NCBI GenBank assembly: GCA_036563895.1
Contig: DATCLN010000056.1
Location: 1-15,443 of the forward strand
DNA from: ZCTH02-B3 sp036563895
GTDB taxonomy: Bacteria; Bacillota; Bacilli; Paenibacillales; Paenibacillaceae
Length of the DNA: 15,443 nucleotides
Direction of reading: 5' to 3'
Below, piece after piece: positions 1 through 6,276 of this stretch. Positions within the stretch are counted from its first letter, which is position 1. Each line of letters starts with the position of its first letter. The notes beneath the pieces are model-generated. The model was not told where the DNA came from. It was given only the letters and a program-made list of their open reading frames with translations, and did not search any database. The position numbers and the translations under genes were made by a program.

Positions 1-27
1 TTACAGTACAGTCTGGCTGGCACCCCC

Positions 28-55
28 ATTATAACACGGATGAAAGCGTTGTCAA
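28..55 (-). promoter_or_regulatory. Consensus sigma-A promoter firing left out of the window
   Basis: Read on the minus strand, a perfect -35 TTGACA (50-55) is followed after 16 bp by a perfect -10 TATAAT (28-33). Transcription would begin near position 20 and leave the window, so the gene it serves is not visible. The 16-bp spacer is one base shorter than optimal. Both boxes match consensus at all six positions, which is strong for a sequence found by eye. Confidence 0.65.
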
Positions 56-78
56 ATCATCGAAGTCATTCGGGCACT

Positions 79-95
79 TGACCGCAATGTGGTCA
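79..95. promoter_or_regulatory. Inverted repeat TGACC-N7-GGTCA, candidate operator
   Basis: TGACC (79-83) and GGTCA (91-95) form a 5-bp dyad separated by 7 bp. It lies between the two leftward promoters at 28-55 and 120-149, which is where a repressor site for the unseen gene could sit. The arms are short, so chance is possible. No regulator family can be assigned from this sequence. Confidence 0.25.
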
Positions 96-119
96 CCATT
101 ACTGCATACCGATACATTT

Positions 120-149
120 ATTATAATGAAAGAGTCACAAGACCGTCAA
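120..149 (-). promoter_or_regulatory. Second leftward sigma-A promoter
   Basis: On the minus strand, -35 TTGACG (144-149, five of six matches) and -10 TATAAT (120-125, six of six) are separated by 18 bp. It lies about 90 bp upstream of the other leftward promoter, so the unseen gene to the left may have tandem promoters. The surrounding 1-220 region is AT-rich compared with the coding DNA, as expected of a regulatory region. I see no convincing ORF here. Confidence 0.5.
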
Positions 150-219
150 TGTTAAAGAAATTCCTTCCACCGACATTTTTGATATACAAAATTGTTGAAC
201 GAAAGATAGACAACAAATG

Positions 220-278
220 GGCTTCCCTTTTCGGCAGAGTGCCGAGGGTCCGCACATTCCGCTCTGAAAAGGGAAGCC
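220..278. repeat. 13-bp perfect inverted repeat downstream of the BKACE gene
   Basis: GGCTTCCCTTTTC (220-232) is the exact reverse complement of GAAAAGGGAAGCC (266-278). The 33-nt loop has its own small dyad, GTGC (239-242) with GCAC (252-255). The element starts 16 bp past the stop of the minus-strand operon, and on that strand it is followed by a weakly T-rich stretch. It could be a long-looped terminator of the operon, a structured RNA end, or a small mobile repeat. The loop is longer than usual for an intrinsic terminator. Confidence 0.45.
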
Positions 279-293
279 TCACAGCCCTGGTTT

Positions 294-1118
294 CTACCTT
301 CTGAGTCCCAGGATCTCCCGCGCTTCGTCGGGAGTCGCGAGGGACTTGCCCATTTCCTCGACGATGCGTTTGGCGCGTTCCACGAATTCGACGTTCGATT
401 TGGCCAATACGCCTCTGGAATAGTAGATGTTGTCCTCCATCCCCACGCGGATGTTGCCGCCGAGGGCCAGCGTCGCGTACAGGATGGGCAGGTGCATCCG
501 TCCGATGCCGAAGGCGCTCCAGATGGCGTCCTTCGGAATGAGGCTGCGCAGGTACACCAGGTTTTCCACCGTGGCGGCGATGCCGCCGGGCGCGCCCAGC
601 ACGAACTGGTAGTACACCGGAGGCTTCAGCACGCCCTTTTTGATGTAATATTCCGCGTTGTAGATCATCCCGGTGTCGAAGATTTCGACCTCCGGCTTGA
701 CGCCGGCCGCCTGCATTTCCTGGCCGAGCTTCTCCAGGAAGGAGGGCGTGTTCAGGAACACCGACGTGTGCATCCAGTTCATGGAGCCGCAGTCGTAGGA
801 GGCCAGCTCCGGCTTCAGCTCCTTGAAGGGCCGCATCCGCTCTTCGTCGGTGAAGTCGAGCCCTCCCGAGGTGGTGAGGTTGAGCACGATGTCACAGCGC
901 TCGCGGATGAGCTTGACGGTCTTCTCGAACTTCTCGAAGCTCATCGAAGGCCGCCCTTCGTCGTCGCGCACATGGATGTGGGCGACGGCGGCACCGGCTT
1001 TCCAGCATGCGTAGACTTCGTCGGCGATTTCCTCCGGCGTCAGCGGCACGTAAGGGGTGTCCTTTTTCGTCGGCCAGGCGCCGGTCGGGGCCACCGTCAG
1101 GATCACTTTGTCATCCAT
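294..1118 (-). CDS. BKACE / DUF849 beta-keto acid cleavage enzyme
   Basis: This 274-residue protein belongs to the family of 3-keto-5-aminohexanoate cleavage enzyme (Kce). These Zn-dependent TIM-barrel enzymes condense a beta-keto acid with acetyl-CoA and release acetoacetate plus a shortened CoA ester. The expected active site is visible: zinc ligands His47 and His49 (motif HIHVRD) and Glu228, plus Ser84 in TTSGG, Glu145, Arg224 and Asp229, at about the positions known for Kce. The length is normal. The ATG at 1118 has AGGAAG about eight bases upstream. It is the last gene of the five-gene minus-strand cluster and sits 43 bp after the cyclase gene. Family members use many different beta-keto acids, including 3-keto-5-aminohexanoate and dehydrocarnitine, so the substrate cannot be read from the sequence. 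The preceding dehydrogenases suggest it acts on the product of a 3-hydroxy-acid oxidation. Confidence 0.93.
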   Translation of the reverse strand: MDDKVILTVAPTGAWPTKKDTPYVPLTPEEIADEVYACWKAGAAVAHIHVRDDEGRPSMSFEKFEKTVKLIRERCDIVLNLTTSGGLDFTDEERMRPFKELKPELASYDCGSMNWMHTSVFLNTPSFLEKLGQEMQAAGVKPEVEIFDTGMIYNAEYYIKKGVLKPPVYYQFVLGAPGGIAATVENLVYLRSLIPKDAIWSAFGIGRMHLPILYATLALGGNIRVGMEDNIYYSRGVLAKSNVEFVERAKRIVEEMGKSLATPDEAREILGLRR

Positions 1119-1161
1119 GCCCGGTCTTCCTTTCCTTATTAAAGGATTCGCGATCCGGGGA

Positions 1162-1962
1162 TCACGTGGTGCCGTACTTGTACACCCTGGGCGGCACCGG
1201 ATTGATTTCGTCCTCGTCGATGAACGCGACCAGGCGGACGATGGACCCGTCGCCCATGTACCAGCGGATCGGGAAGCCGCAGATGGTCACGCGCTTGCCG
1301 ACGACCATTTCGATGTCGCCGCCGACGTTTTCCCAGCCCATGATGCCCGAGCCGAGCAGTACCCGGTGAGCCGGTTCCCATTCCGGGAAGTCCTCCAGGA
1401 CGTCGCGGCCCGTTTCGCGTCTGTATTCTTCAATCACTTCCGGAACCAGCGGGCCGGGGCCGTGCGGGCCGATCGCCGTGGCCAGCGGATGGTCCAGGGC
1501 CTGCTGGTCCACGCCCAGCGCCTTGATCTTCTTGTCCCGCAGCCACTCCGCGGCTTCCTTGGTCATGCCGGGCGAATAGACGAAGTACTTGCGGTTGTCG
1601 CCCCAGTAGCGGTGCCAGCCCGTGTGGATGATGACGATGTCGCCTTCCTGGATCTTGGGCGTGGCCTTCTCCAGGTCTTCCGCGGTGATTTTTTCCCATT
1701 TGCCCTTCGGAATGTCGACGACGACGCCCGTGCCGTAGTATTTTTCCAGCGGAATTTCGTGGGTGTAGGGCGTGCCTTCGATGACGTGCGCCGGCGAGTC
1801 GGCGTGGGTCGTGCAGTGCATCACCGTGGTGATCTTTTGCGAAAGCACCCCCGATTTGGCATGGTAGTGCACGCGCTCGATTTTCACGTCCTCAAAGTAC
1901 GGCCACAGGGGAGATTTGTCTCCGAACGGGTGGCTGAGGTCGACGATGCGCATTTTGCCCAT
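1162..1962 (-). CDS. Cyclase-family (kynurenine formamidase-like) metal hydrolase
   Basis: This 266-residue protein matches the cyclase family (PF04199), which includes kynurenine formamidase and isatin hydrolase. Members hydrolyse amide or lactone-like bonds with a bound metal. The signature HxGTHxDxPxH appears at residues 49-59 as HCTTHADSPAH, so the metal-binding His49, His53, Asp55 and His59 are all kept but the usual Gly is Thr51. The ATG at 1962 was chosen because GGAGGG lies six bases upstream; a second ATG at 1953 is less well placed. It starts 14 bp after the stop of the 3-hydroxyacyl-CoA-dehydrogenase-family gene, so the two are almost certainly cotranscribed. No tryptophan-catabolism genes are present, so a true kynurenine formamidase is unlikely. 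In this cluster it may open a cyclic amide or lactone before oxidation, which is inference. Confidence 0.88.
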   Translation of the reverse strand: MGKMRIVDLSHPFGDKSPLWPYFEDVKIERVHYHAKSGVLSQKITTVMHCTTHADSPAHVIEGTPYTHEIPLEKYYGTGVVVDIPKGKWEKITAEDLEKATPKIQEGDIVIIHTGWHRYWGDNRKYFVYSPGMTKEAAEWLRDKKIKALGVDQQALDHPLATAIGPHGPGPLVPEVIEEYRRETGRDVLEDFPEWEPAHRVLLGSGIMGWENVGGDIEMVVGKRVTICGFPIRWYMGDGSIVRLVAFIDEDEINPVPPRVYKYGTT

Positions 1963-1976
1963 GATAAATCCCTCCA

Positions 1977-2933
1977 TCAAGATTTGGTTTGGGTGACAAA
2001 CCCCAGTTCGGCGACCGCCTTCGCCAGGTGGGCGATCAGCCGCCGGCGGGATTTTTCCGTTTCTTCCGGCGTCCAGTCGTAGAACCCTTTGCCCGTCTTG
2101 AACCCGAGTTCGCCGCGGGCCACCTTTTCCTTCAGGAGCGGCGAGGGTTCCGTGGAGTTTTCGATGTGCTTCAGGATGTATTCGTGGATCGAGAGGGTAA
2201 GGTCGTTGCCGATCATGTCGCTGTTTTCCAGCGGCGCCAGCACGCCGAGCCTGAGGCCCAGGGTATAGCGGATGCATTCGTCCACCGTCTTCGCGTCGGC
2301 GATGCCGCGCTCCACGATGGAGATCGCCTCGCGCCACAGCGCGTGCTGCAGGCGGTTGGCCACGAAGCCCGGCACGTCCTTGTTGACCCGCACCGGGTGC
2401 TTGCCCGCTTCCTTCAGGAAGCGGATGGTTTTGTCCATCGTCTCTTCGCTGGTGTGTTCCGCCCGGGTCACTTCCACGAGGGGGATGAGATACGGCGGGT
2501 TCCAGAAATGCGTGCCGACGATGCGGTCCCGGTAACGGGCCTTGCTGGCGATTTCCGTGATGCTCATCACCGACGTGTTGGTGGCGAGCACCGCGTCGCG
2601 GCGGCACAGCCGGTCCAGGTCGGCGAACACGTTCTGCTTGAGCTCCATGTTCTCGAAGACGGCTTCCACCACGAAATCCTTGCCGTGGACCGCTTCTTCC
2701 AGGTCGGCGGTGACGCGGATGCGCCCCAGGGTCTCCTCCAGCAGCCGCTCGTCGCCGATGCCGTGTTCCTGGAGCAGCCGCATGTTCGTGCGGATCTTGT
2801 TCCGCACCACTTCTTCGGTATCCTCGATGGCCTGGATGGTGACCGGATACCCGCGGCTGGCGAACACCTGGGCGATGCCGCTGCCCATGAGTCCCGACCC
2901 GATGACGGCGATGTCCGTGAAGATGCCCGACAT
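1977..2933 (-). CDS. 3-hydroxyacyl-CoA dehydrogenase family NAD enzyme
   Basis: This 318-residue protein has the N-terminal Rossmann fold and C-terminal helical domain of the 3-hydroxyacyl-CoA dehydrogenase family. The NAD-binding motif GSGLMG is at residues 12-17. The catalytic residues are visible as Ser121 (NTSVMS), His142 (GTHFWNPP), Glu154 (LVEV) and Asn193 (VANRL). The segment NPPYLIPLVEV resembles lambda-crystallin/L-gulonate and carnitine dehydrogenases more than classical butyryl-CoA enzymes, whose motif is HFFNPVPVM. The length of about 320 also fits that subgroup, which oxidises free 3-hydroxy acids. It probably supplies the 3-keto acid for the BKACE enzyme two genes downstream; the reaction order is inferred. 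The ATG at 2933 has GGGAGG eight bases upstream, and the gene follows the SDR gene by 21 bp. Confidence 0.9.
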   Translation of the reverse strand: MSGIFTDIAVIGSGLMGSGIAQVFASRGYPVTIQAIEDTEEVVRNKIRTNMRLLQEHGIGDERLLEETLGRIRVTADLEEAVHGKDFVVEAVFENMELKQNVFADLDRLCRRDAVLATNTSVMSITEIASKARYRDRIVGTHFWNPPYLIPLVEVTRAEHTSEETMDKTIRFLKEAGKHPVRVNKDVPGFVANRLQHALWREAISIVERGIADAKTVDECIRYTLGLRLGVLAPLENSDMIGNDLTLSIHEYILKHIENSTEPSPLLKEKVARGELGFKTGKGFYDWTPEETEKSRRRLIAHLAKAVAELGFVTQTKS

Positions 2934-2954
2934 GCCTTCAGCCTCCCGGGACGG

Positions 2955-3743
2955 TCAGCCGGCGGTGGTTCCGCCGTCGACATAGATCACCTGTCCCGTG
3001 ATGAAATCCGACGCGGCCGATGCCAGGAACACCGTGGCTCCCACCATGTCGTCGGCGACCGCCGCGCGGCCCATCGGGATCCGCGACAGGAAAATCTGCT
3101 TGAGCTGTTCGTTTTCCAGCACTTCCTTCGTCAGCGGCGTCCAGAAAATGCACGGGGCGATCGCGTTGACGTTGATGTTGTACTTGGCCCATTCCGTCGC
3201 CAGCTGCTTCGTCAGCAGGTTGACGGCGCCCTTGCTGGTGCCGTACGCGGCGTAGCCGCCCGGGTGGCCGGAGAAGGCGCGCACCGAGGACACGGTGATG
3301 ATCTTGCCGCGCTTCTGCTCCTTCATCACCCGGCCGACGGCCTGGCAGCACAGGAACGTGCCTCTCACGTTGATGTTCATGACCTGGTCGAAATCCTCGA
3401 TCGGGAAGTCTTCCGCCGGGTGCCGTTTGGCGATGCCGGCCGAGGTCACGAGGATGTCGATCTTTCCGAAGGCGTCCATCGTCTGCTTGACCAGGTTGTC
3501 GACGTCTTCTTTTTTGCTGACGTCGCAGGGAACGGCCAGGGCCTTTCTGCCCGTCGCTTCGATTTCCTTGACGGTCTCTTCCAGCGTGGCGAGGGTTCTC
3601 CCCGTCACGACCACGTCGCAGCCGTAGGCGGCAAGCCCCACGGCCAGCGTCCGGCCGAGCACGCCGGCGCCGCCCGTGACAATGGCCGTCTTCCCTTCCA
3701 GATCAAACAACTTACGGTATTCTTCCGCTTTGGTCAGCGCCAT
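2955..3743 (-). CDS. SDR-family NAD(P)-dependent oxidoreductase
   Basis: This classical short-chain dehydrogenase has 262 residues. It carries the cofactor motif TGGAGVLG (23-30), the NINVRG strand (123-128), the catalytic serine at 152/153 in VSSVRAFSG, and Tyr167 and Lys171 in YGTSK. The C-terminal YVDGG (254-258) is typical. The overall pattern resembles gluconate 5-dehydrogenase and FabG-like enzymes, but SDR substrates cannot be predicted this way. The residue after the second beta strand is Thr-Gly-Arg (TGR, 47-49), a pattern compatible with NADP use; this is a weak indication. It is the second gene of the minus-strand cluster and is separated from the upstream cupin gene by 110 bp holding an 11-bp repeat array. 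It begins with ATG at 3743 after a GGAGAGGAG Shine-Dalgarno region. Confidence 0.9.
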   Translation of the reverse strand: MALTKAEEYRKLFDLEGKTAIVTGGAGVLGRTLAVGLAAYGCDVVVTGRTLATLEETVKEIEATGRKALAVPCDVSKKEDVDNLVKQTMDAFGKIDILVTSAGIAKRHPAEDFPIEDFDQVMNINVRGTFLCCQAVGRVMKEQKRGKIITVSSVRAFSGHPGGYAAYGTSKGAVNLLTKQLATEWAKYNINVNAIAPCIFWTPLTKEVLENEQLKQIFLSRIPMGRAAVADDMVGATVFLASAASDFITGQVIYVDGGTTAG

Positions 3744-3764
3744 TGGTCCTTTTCTCCTCTCCCA

Positions 3765-3842
3765 TGTGCCTTCGACGTGCCTTCAACGAGCCTTCAGAGA
3801 GGCTTCAGCCGGCCTTCGGCCGGCTTTTCAGCGAGCCCTCAG
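3765..3842. repeat. Seven-unit 11-bp degenerate tandem repeat
   Basis: The spacer between the cupin and SDR genes is built of near-identical 11-bp units on the plus strand: TGTGCCTTCGA, CGTGCCTTCAA, CGAGCCTTCAG, AGAGGCTTCAG, CCGGCCTTCGG, CCGGCTTTTCAG (12 bp) and CGAGCCCTCAG. A related piece continues to the cupin stop codon. Units five and six also make an 8-bp stem, AGCCGGCC (3807-3814) with GGCCGGCT (3818-3825). Transcribed as operon RNA it would form a strong hairpin between cupin and SDR, which could act as an RNA stabiliser or partial attenuator. There is no T tract in the operon direction. Confidence 0.8.
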
Positions 3843-3853
3843 AGAAAAGGCTT

Positions 3854-4198
3854 TCAATCCGGATAGTTCACGATCACGAGCATGGTGGCCGGGAGGTTCG
3901 TCTCGTTTCGCACCTCCCTTCCTTCATAGGGGGGAATGTAGAGGGAATCCCATTTCCGGAGGACGACGGTTTCCTTCTTGGTCTTCACCGTCACCTCGCC
4001 GTCGAGGACGACGTACACCTTCTCCGTCGGGGAGTCTTCGTAGTCGTACTCCGCGCCTCCGCCGGGGAGGAAGTGGGACATGCCCACCCAGAACTTCGAT
4101 GTGCCGGTCTCTTCCTTGCCGTGCAGGCGGAGAGCGGTCATGCCGAAATGCTTCGGAGGGTTGTAGGGCTTGGCGTCTTTCACTTCGACCTTTTTCAA
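3854..4198 (-). CDS. Small cupin-domain protein
   Basis: This 114-residue single cupin barrel is the first gene of the minus-strand cluster. The conserved glycine and proline turns are visible (LPGGGAEYDY at 45-53, LDGEV at 65-69, SLYIPPYEG at 85-93). However, the histidines of cupin motif 1 appear to be replaced by Tyr51 and Tyr53, and the motif 2 histidine by Val96. Metal binding is therefore uncertain, and it could be a ligand-binding or isomerase-type cupin instead of a dioxygenase. The start is a TTG at 4198 with GGGAGG eight bases upstream; no ATG or GTG competes. The promoter at 4264-4293 lies directly upstream. Its role in the pathway is unknown. Confidence 0.82.
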   Translation of the reverse strand: MKKVEVKDAKPYNPPKHFGMTALRLHGKEETGTSKFWVGMSHFLPGGGAEYDYEDSPTEKVYVVLDGEVTVKTKKETVVLRKWDSLYIPPYEGREVRNETNLPATMLVIVNYPD

Positions 4199-4221
4199 AC
4201 GAGATCCCTCCCGAAAAAGTC

Positions 4222-4234
4222 ACCACATAGTGGT
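4222..4234. promoter_or_regulatory. Dyad ACCAC-ATA-GTGGT in the cupin leader
   Basis: A 5-bp inverted repeat with a 3-bp centre lies between the predicted transcription start (near 4257) and the Shine-Dalgarno sequence of the cupin gene. IclR-family regulators bind short dyads near their divergent targets, so it is a candidate operator for the IclR gene. It could equally be a weak mRNA hairpin. Confidence 0.35.
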
Positions 4235-4263
4235 ATTTTGTATTGTAATGTAGTACGATCTAT

Positions 4264-4293
4264 ATTATAAAAAAGAGAGTACCCCCTAGTCAA
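4264..4293 (-). promoter_or_regulatory. Sigma-A promoter of the catabolic operon
   Basis: On the minus strand, -35 TTGACT (4288-4293) and a perfect -10 TATAAT (4264-4269) are 18 bp apart. Transcription would start near 4257, about 60 bp before the TTG start of the cupin gene. It is the only good promoter seen for the five minus-strand genes. It lies in a 317-bp divergent spacer (4199-4515) that also holds a very GC-rich patch (about 4310-4370) and two dyads. Confidence 0.7.
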
Positions 4294-4371
4294 TAAAACG
4301 TTTTCACGGCATTGGGGCCCTGCCCGGCGGACGGCCCGCCCGACGCGGCCTGTTCCGCCCGCAGGGACAAT

Positions 4372-4398
4372 ATAGCAAAGGAGAGGTTTCTTTGCTAT
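4372..4398. promoter_or_regulatory. 9-bp perfect inverted repeat upstream of the IclR gene
   Basis: ATAGCAAAG (4372-4380) and CTTTGCTAT (4390-4398) are exact reverse complements with a 9-bp spacer. The centre-to-centre distance of 18 bp places both half-sites on one DNA face, as expected for a dimeric or tetrameric regulator. It lies about 120 bp upstream of the IclR start and about 80 bp upstream of the divergent promoter's -35 box. It is the best candidate for an IclR operator in the window. A stem-loop in the IclR leader is the alternative. Confidence 0.45.
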
Positions 4399-4515
4399 CA
4401 TTAATCACGGATTAAAATCAAGGCACAGTTCGACAGCATTGGAAAAAAAACCAAATCCAGCAATCGCACCATGACCTCACGGATATTTCCTTCTTTGACA
4501 AAGGAGGCTTTCCGC

Positions 4516-5310
4516 TTGGATACGGACAACGGCAAGACGGGCAGAAACGACGGAATACAGGTCATCGCAAGGGCCGCGAAAATTTTGTACACCCTGAAGG
4601 ACCATCCCAACGGGCTCAGCCTCGGACAGATCGCCCAGCTCGTCGGGCTGCCGAGGTCCACCGTCCAGCGCATCGTGCTGGCGCTGGAGAAGGAAGGGCT
4701 GATCATGCACGCGTCGCCCAGCGTTGGCTTCAGGCTCGGCCCCGGGCTCATGGTCCTCGCTTCCGCCGTCCATTTTGACCTGCGGCGGGAAGTGCATCCG
4801 TTCCTGGAAGAACTGTCGAAAGAGATCGAGGAAACGGTGGATCTGGCCGTCCCGGACCGGGGAAGGATGCTGTTCATCGACCAGATCCCCGCGCCGCACC
4901 GCCTGCGGGCCGTATCCGCGGTGGGGGTGCATTCGCCCATGCACTGCACGGCCAACGGCAAGGCGATTCTCGCGGCGCTGCCCCTGGAAGAGGCGAAAAA
5001 GATTCTGTACGAAAAGCCCCTCAGCGTGCACACGCCCTACACCATCACGGATCCCGAGAAGCTCCTGAAGGAGCTCGAGGAAGTCCGCCGCACGGGCGTG
5101 GCGTACGACCGGGAAGAGTACACGGTGGACATCTGCGCGGTGGGCGCGACGATCCGCGACGCGGGAGGGCGGCTCGCCGCCGTCTCCGTGCCGCTGCCCG
5201 CCTCGCGCTTCTACGGCAACGAGGAGAAGCTCGCGGAGGCGCTGCTGCGGACGTGCCGGAAGATCGAGGCGCATCTGATGCCGGAGGCTTCGCTGATGAG
5301 GTCGCGGTGA
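4516..5310 (+). CDS. IclR-family transcriptional regulator
   Basis: The N-terminal winged helix-turn-helix (about residues 15-70; LSLGQIAQLVGLPRSTVQRI is its recognition part) is followed by an IclR effector-binding domain with hallmarks such as HCTANGKAILA and RRTGVAYDREEY. The family regulates aromatic, sugar and small-acid catabolism by binding an effector in the C-terminal domain. The TTG at 4516 is preferred: AAGGAGG at 4501-4507 lies eight bases upstream and gives 264 residues, a normal length. The upstream in-frame ATG at 4471 lacks a ribosome site and would leave the AAGGAGG inside the gene. The gene is divergent from the five-gene catabolic cluster, so it most likely controls that cluster and perhaps itself. 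Whether it activates or represses cannot be told. Confidence 0.92.
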   Translation: MDTDNGKTGRNDGIQVIARAAKILYTLKDHPNGLSLGQIAQLVGLPRSTVQRIVLALEKEGLIMHASPSVGFRLGPGLMVLASAVHFDLRREVHPFLEELSKEIEETVDLAVPDRGRMLFIDQIPAPHRLRAVSAVGVHSPMHCTANGKAILAALPLEEAKKILYEKPLSVHTPYTITDPEKLLKELEEVRRTGVAYDREEYTVDICAVGATIRDAGGRLAAVSVPLPASRFYGNEEKLAEALLRTCRKIEAHLMPEASLMRSR

Positions 5311-5353
5311 GCGGATCGCGGAGATCTTTTATATATGGTCAATTTTGTGACGG

Positions 5354-5377
5354 CGGCCGGGGGTCCGGCCGTCTTAT
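5354..5377 (+). terminator. Probable terminator after the IclR gene
   Basis: A 7-bp perfect stem, CGGCCGG (5354-5360) with CCGGCCG (5365-5371), has a GGGT loop and is followed by TCTTATT. The hairpin is strong but the T tract is short, so termination may be partial. It lies about 45 bp past the IclR stop. Confidence 0.5.
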
Positions 5378-5405
5378 TGACTTTGCGGCGGCCTTTCGTT
5401 AGCAT
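5377..5405 (+). promoter_or_regulatory. Candidate promoter of the chelatase gene
   Basis: TTGACT (5377-5382) and TAGCAT (5400-5405) are separated by 17 bp. The -35 matches five of six positions and the -10 four of six. It follows the IclR terminator and ends about 45 bp before the chelatase start. Confidence 0.5.
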
Positions 5406-5451
5406 CTTGATATGACAAAAGCCGGTTCGCGGCGGGAAGGAGGCGCGGCGC

Positions 5452-6237
5452 ATGCGGCCGGGCATTCTCGTCATCGGCCACGGATCGCGGGAAGCGGTCT
5501 GGGTGGAACGCGTCGAAGCGGCGGTGCGGGAGGCCGCTTTTTTGTTGAAGGAGCGGACGGGCGCCGGCGTTCCGATGGAAGCGGCGTATCTGGAGCTGGT
5601 GGAAGGCCGGCTCATCCAGGACGGCGTCGACCGGCTGGAGGCGCTCGGCGTGACCGACCTTCTCGCCATACCGTTTTTTATATCGTCCGGCAGCATGCAT
5701 GTCCGGGAAATCGGCTGGGCCCTGGGCGCCTGCGATGAGCCGGAGGGCGGAACGGATCTGGAACCGGTGCGGGTCGGCGCGCGGCTCACCTATGGCCGGC
5801 CCGTGGACGACGATCCGGAAATCGCGGATGCGCTGATGGACAAGATCGCTCCGTTCTCATCCGACCCGGCGGACGAGGCCGTGCTGCTCATCGGCCACGG
5901 CAACGCGGAGCCTGAGATGCACCGGGCCTGGCTGCGCGGGATGTCGGGCCTGGCGGAGCGCGTCCGGGAGCGCGGCGGGTACGCGGCGGCGGACGTGGCG
6001 CTGCTGGCGACGGACGACCCGGCGGAGAAGGCGGAAGCGCTGCGGCGCGCTTGTCCGGCCTGCCGGGTGCTGGCCGTTCCGGTGTTTCTTAGCGAGGGGT
6101 ATTTCACCGCCGAGGCCGTTCCGCGGCGCCTGCGGGGCGCGCCGTGCGACTATGCGGAGACGGCCCTGCTGCCGCATCCGAAGCTGGCGGAGTGGATCGC
6201 GCGGCAGTCGGCGGAATGGCTGGCGCAGCTGGGGTGA
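5452..6237 (+). CDS. cbiX: CbiX/SirB-family chelatase-like protein
   Basis: This 261-residue protein has two tandem CbiX/SirB domains, which insert Co2+ or Fe2+ into sirohydrochlorin for cobalamin or siroheme synthesis. The first half starts with LVIGHGSRE (His10) and contains IPFFISSGSMHVRE (His83), the two metal-handling histidines expected. The second half repeats the fold with LLIGHGN (His149), but the matching second histidine is missing: the motif reads VPVFLSEGYFTAEAVP (210-225). The C-terminal site is therefore probably inactive or altered. AAGGAGG (5437-5443) lies eight bases before the ATG. No other tetrapyrrole gene is nearby; the next gene is a lipid kinase, 39 bp away and probably cotranscribed. 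The exact metal and pathway are open. Confidence 0.85.
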   Translation: MRPGILVIGHGSREAVWVERVEAAVREAAFLLKERTGAGVPMEAAYLELVEGRLIQDGVDRLEALGVTDLLAIPFFISSGSMHVREIGWALGACDEPEGGTDLEPVRVGARLTYGRPVDDDPEIADALMDKIAPFSSDPADEAVLLIGHGNAEPEMHRAWLRGMSGLAERVRERGGYAAADVALLATDDPAEKAEALRRACPACRVLAVPVFLSEGYFTAEAVPRRLRGAPCDYAETALLPHPKLAEWIARQSAEWLAQLG

Positions 6238-6276
6238 GACGGGCGGTATTCGCCGGACAGGAGGGATTATGTCCGC

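Noticed and set aside
89..304. Small plus-strand frame at the left edge
   Set aside because: It has no ribosome site, crosses the promoters and the 13-bp inverted repeat, and reads into the operon 3' end; composition suggests non-coding DNA.
1963..2607. N-terminal extension of the cyclase frame into the upstream dehydrogenase gene
   Set aside because: The extension is out of frame with the real dehydrogenase and has no domain; GGAGGG before the ATG at 1962 marks the true start.
3807..3828. GCCGGCC hairpin followed by TTTT as a plus-strand terminator
   Set aside because: No plus-strand gene ends here and the hairpin arises from the 11-bp repeat units, so terminator use is not supported.
3765..3842. 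CRISPR-like array
   Set aside because: Units are only 11 bp and contiguous, with no spacers and no cas genes.
1989..3866. Very long plus-strand open frame across the catabolic operon
   Set aside because: It is antisense to three well-supported enzymes. Its protein is Val/Arg/His/Asp-rich without any domain, as expected of a shadow frame in GC-rich DNA.
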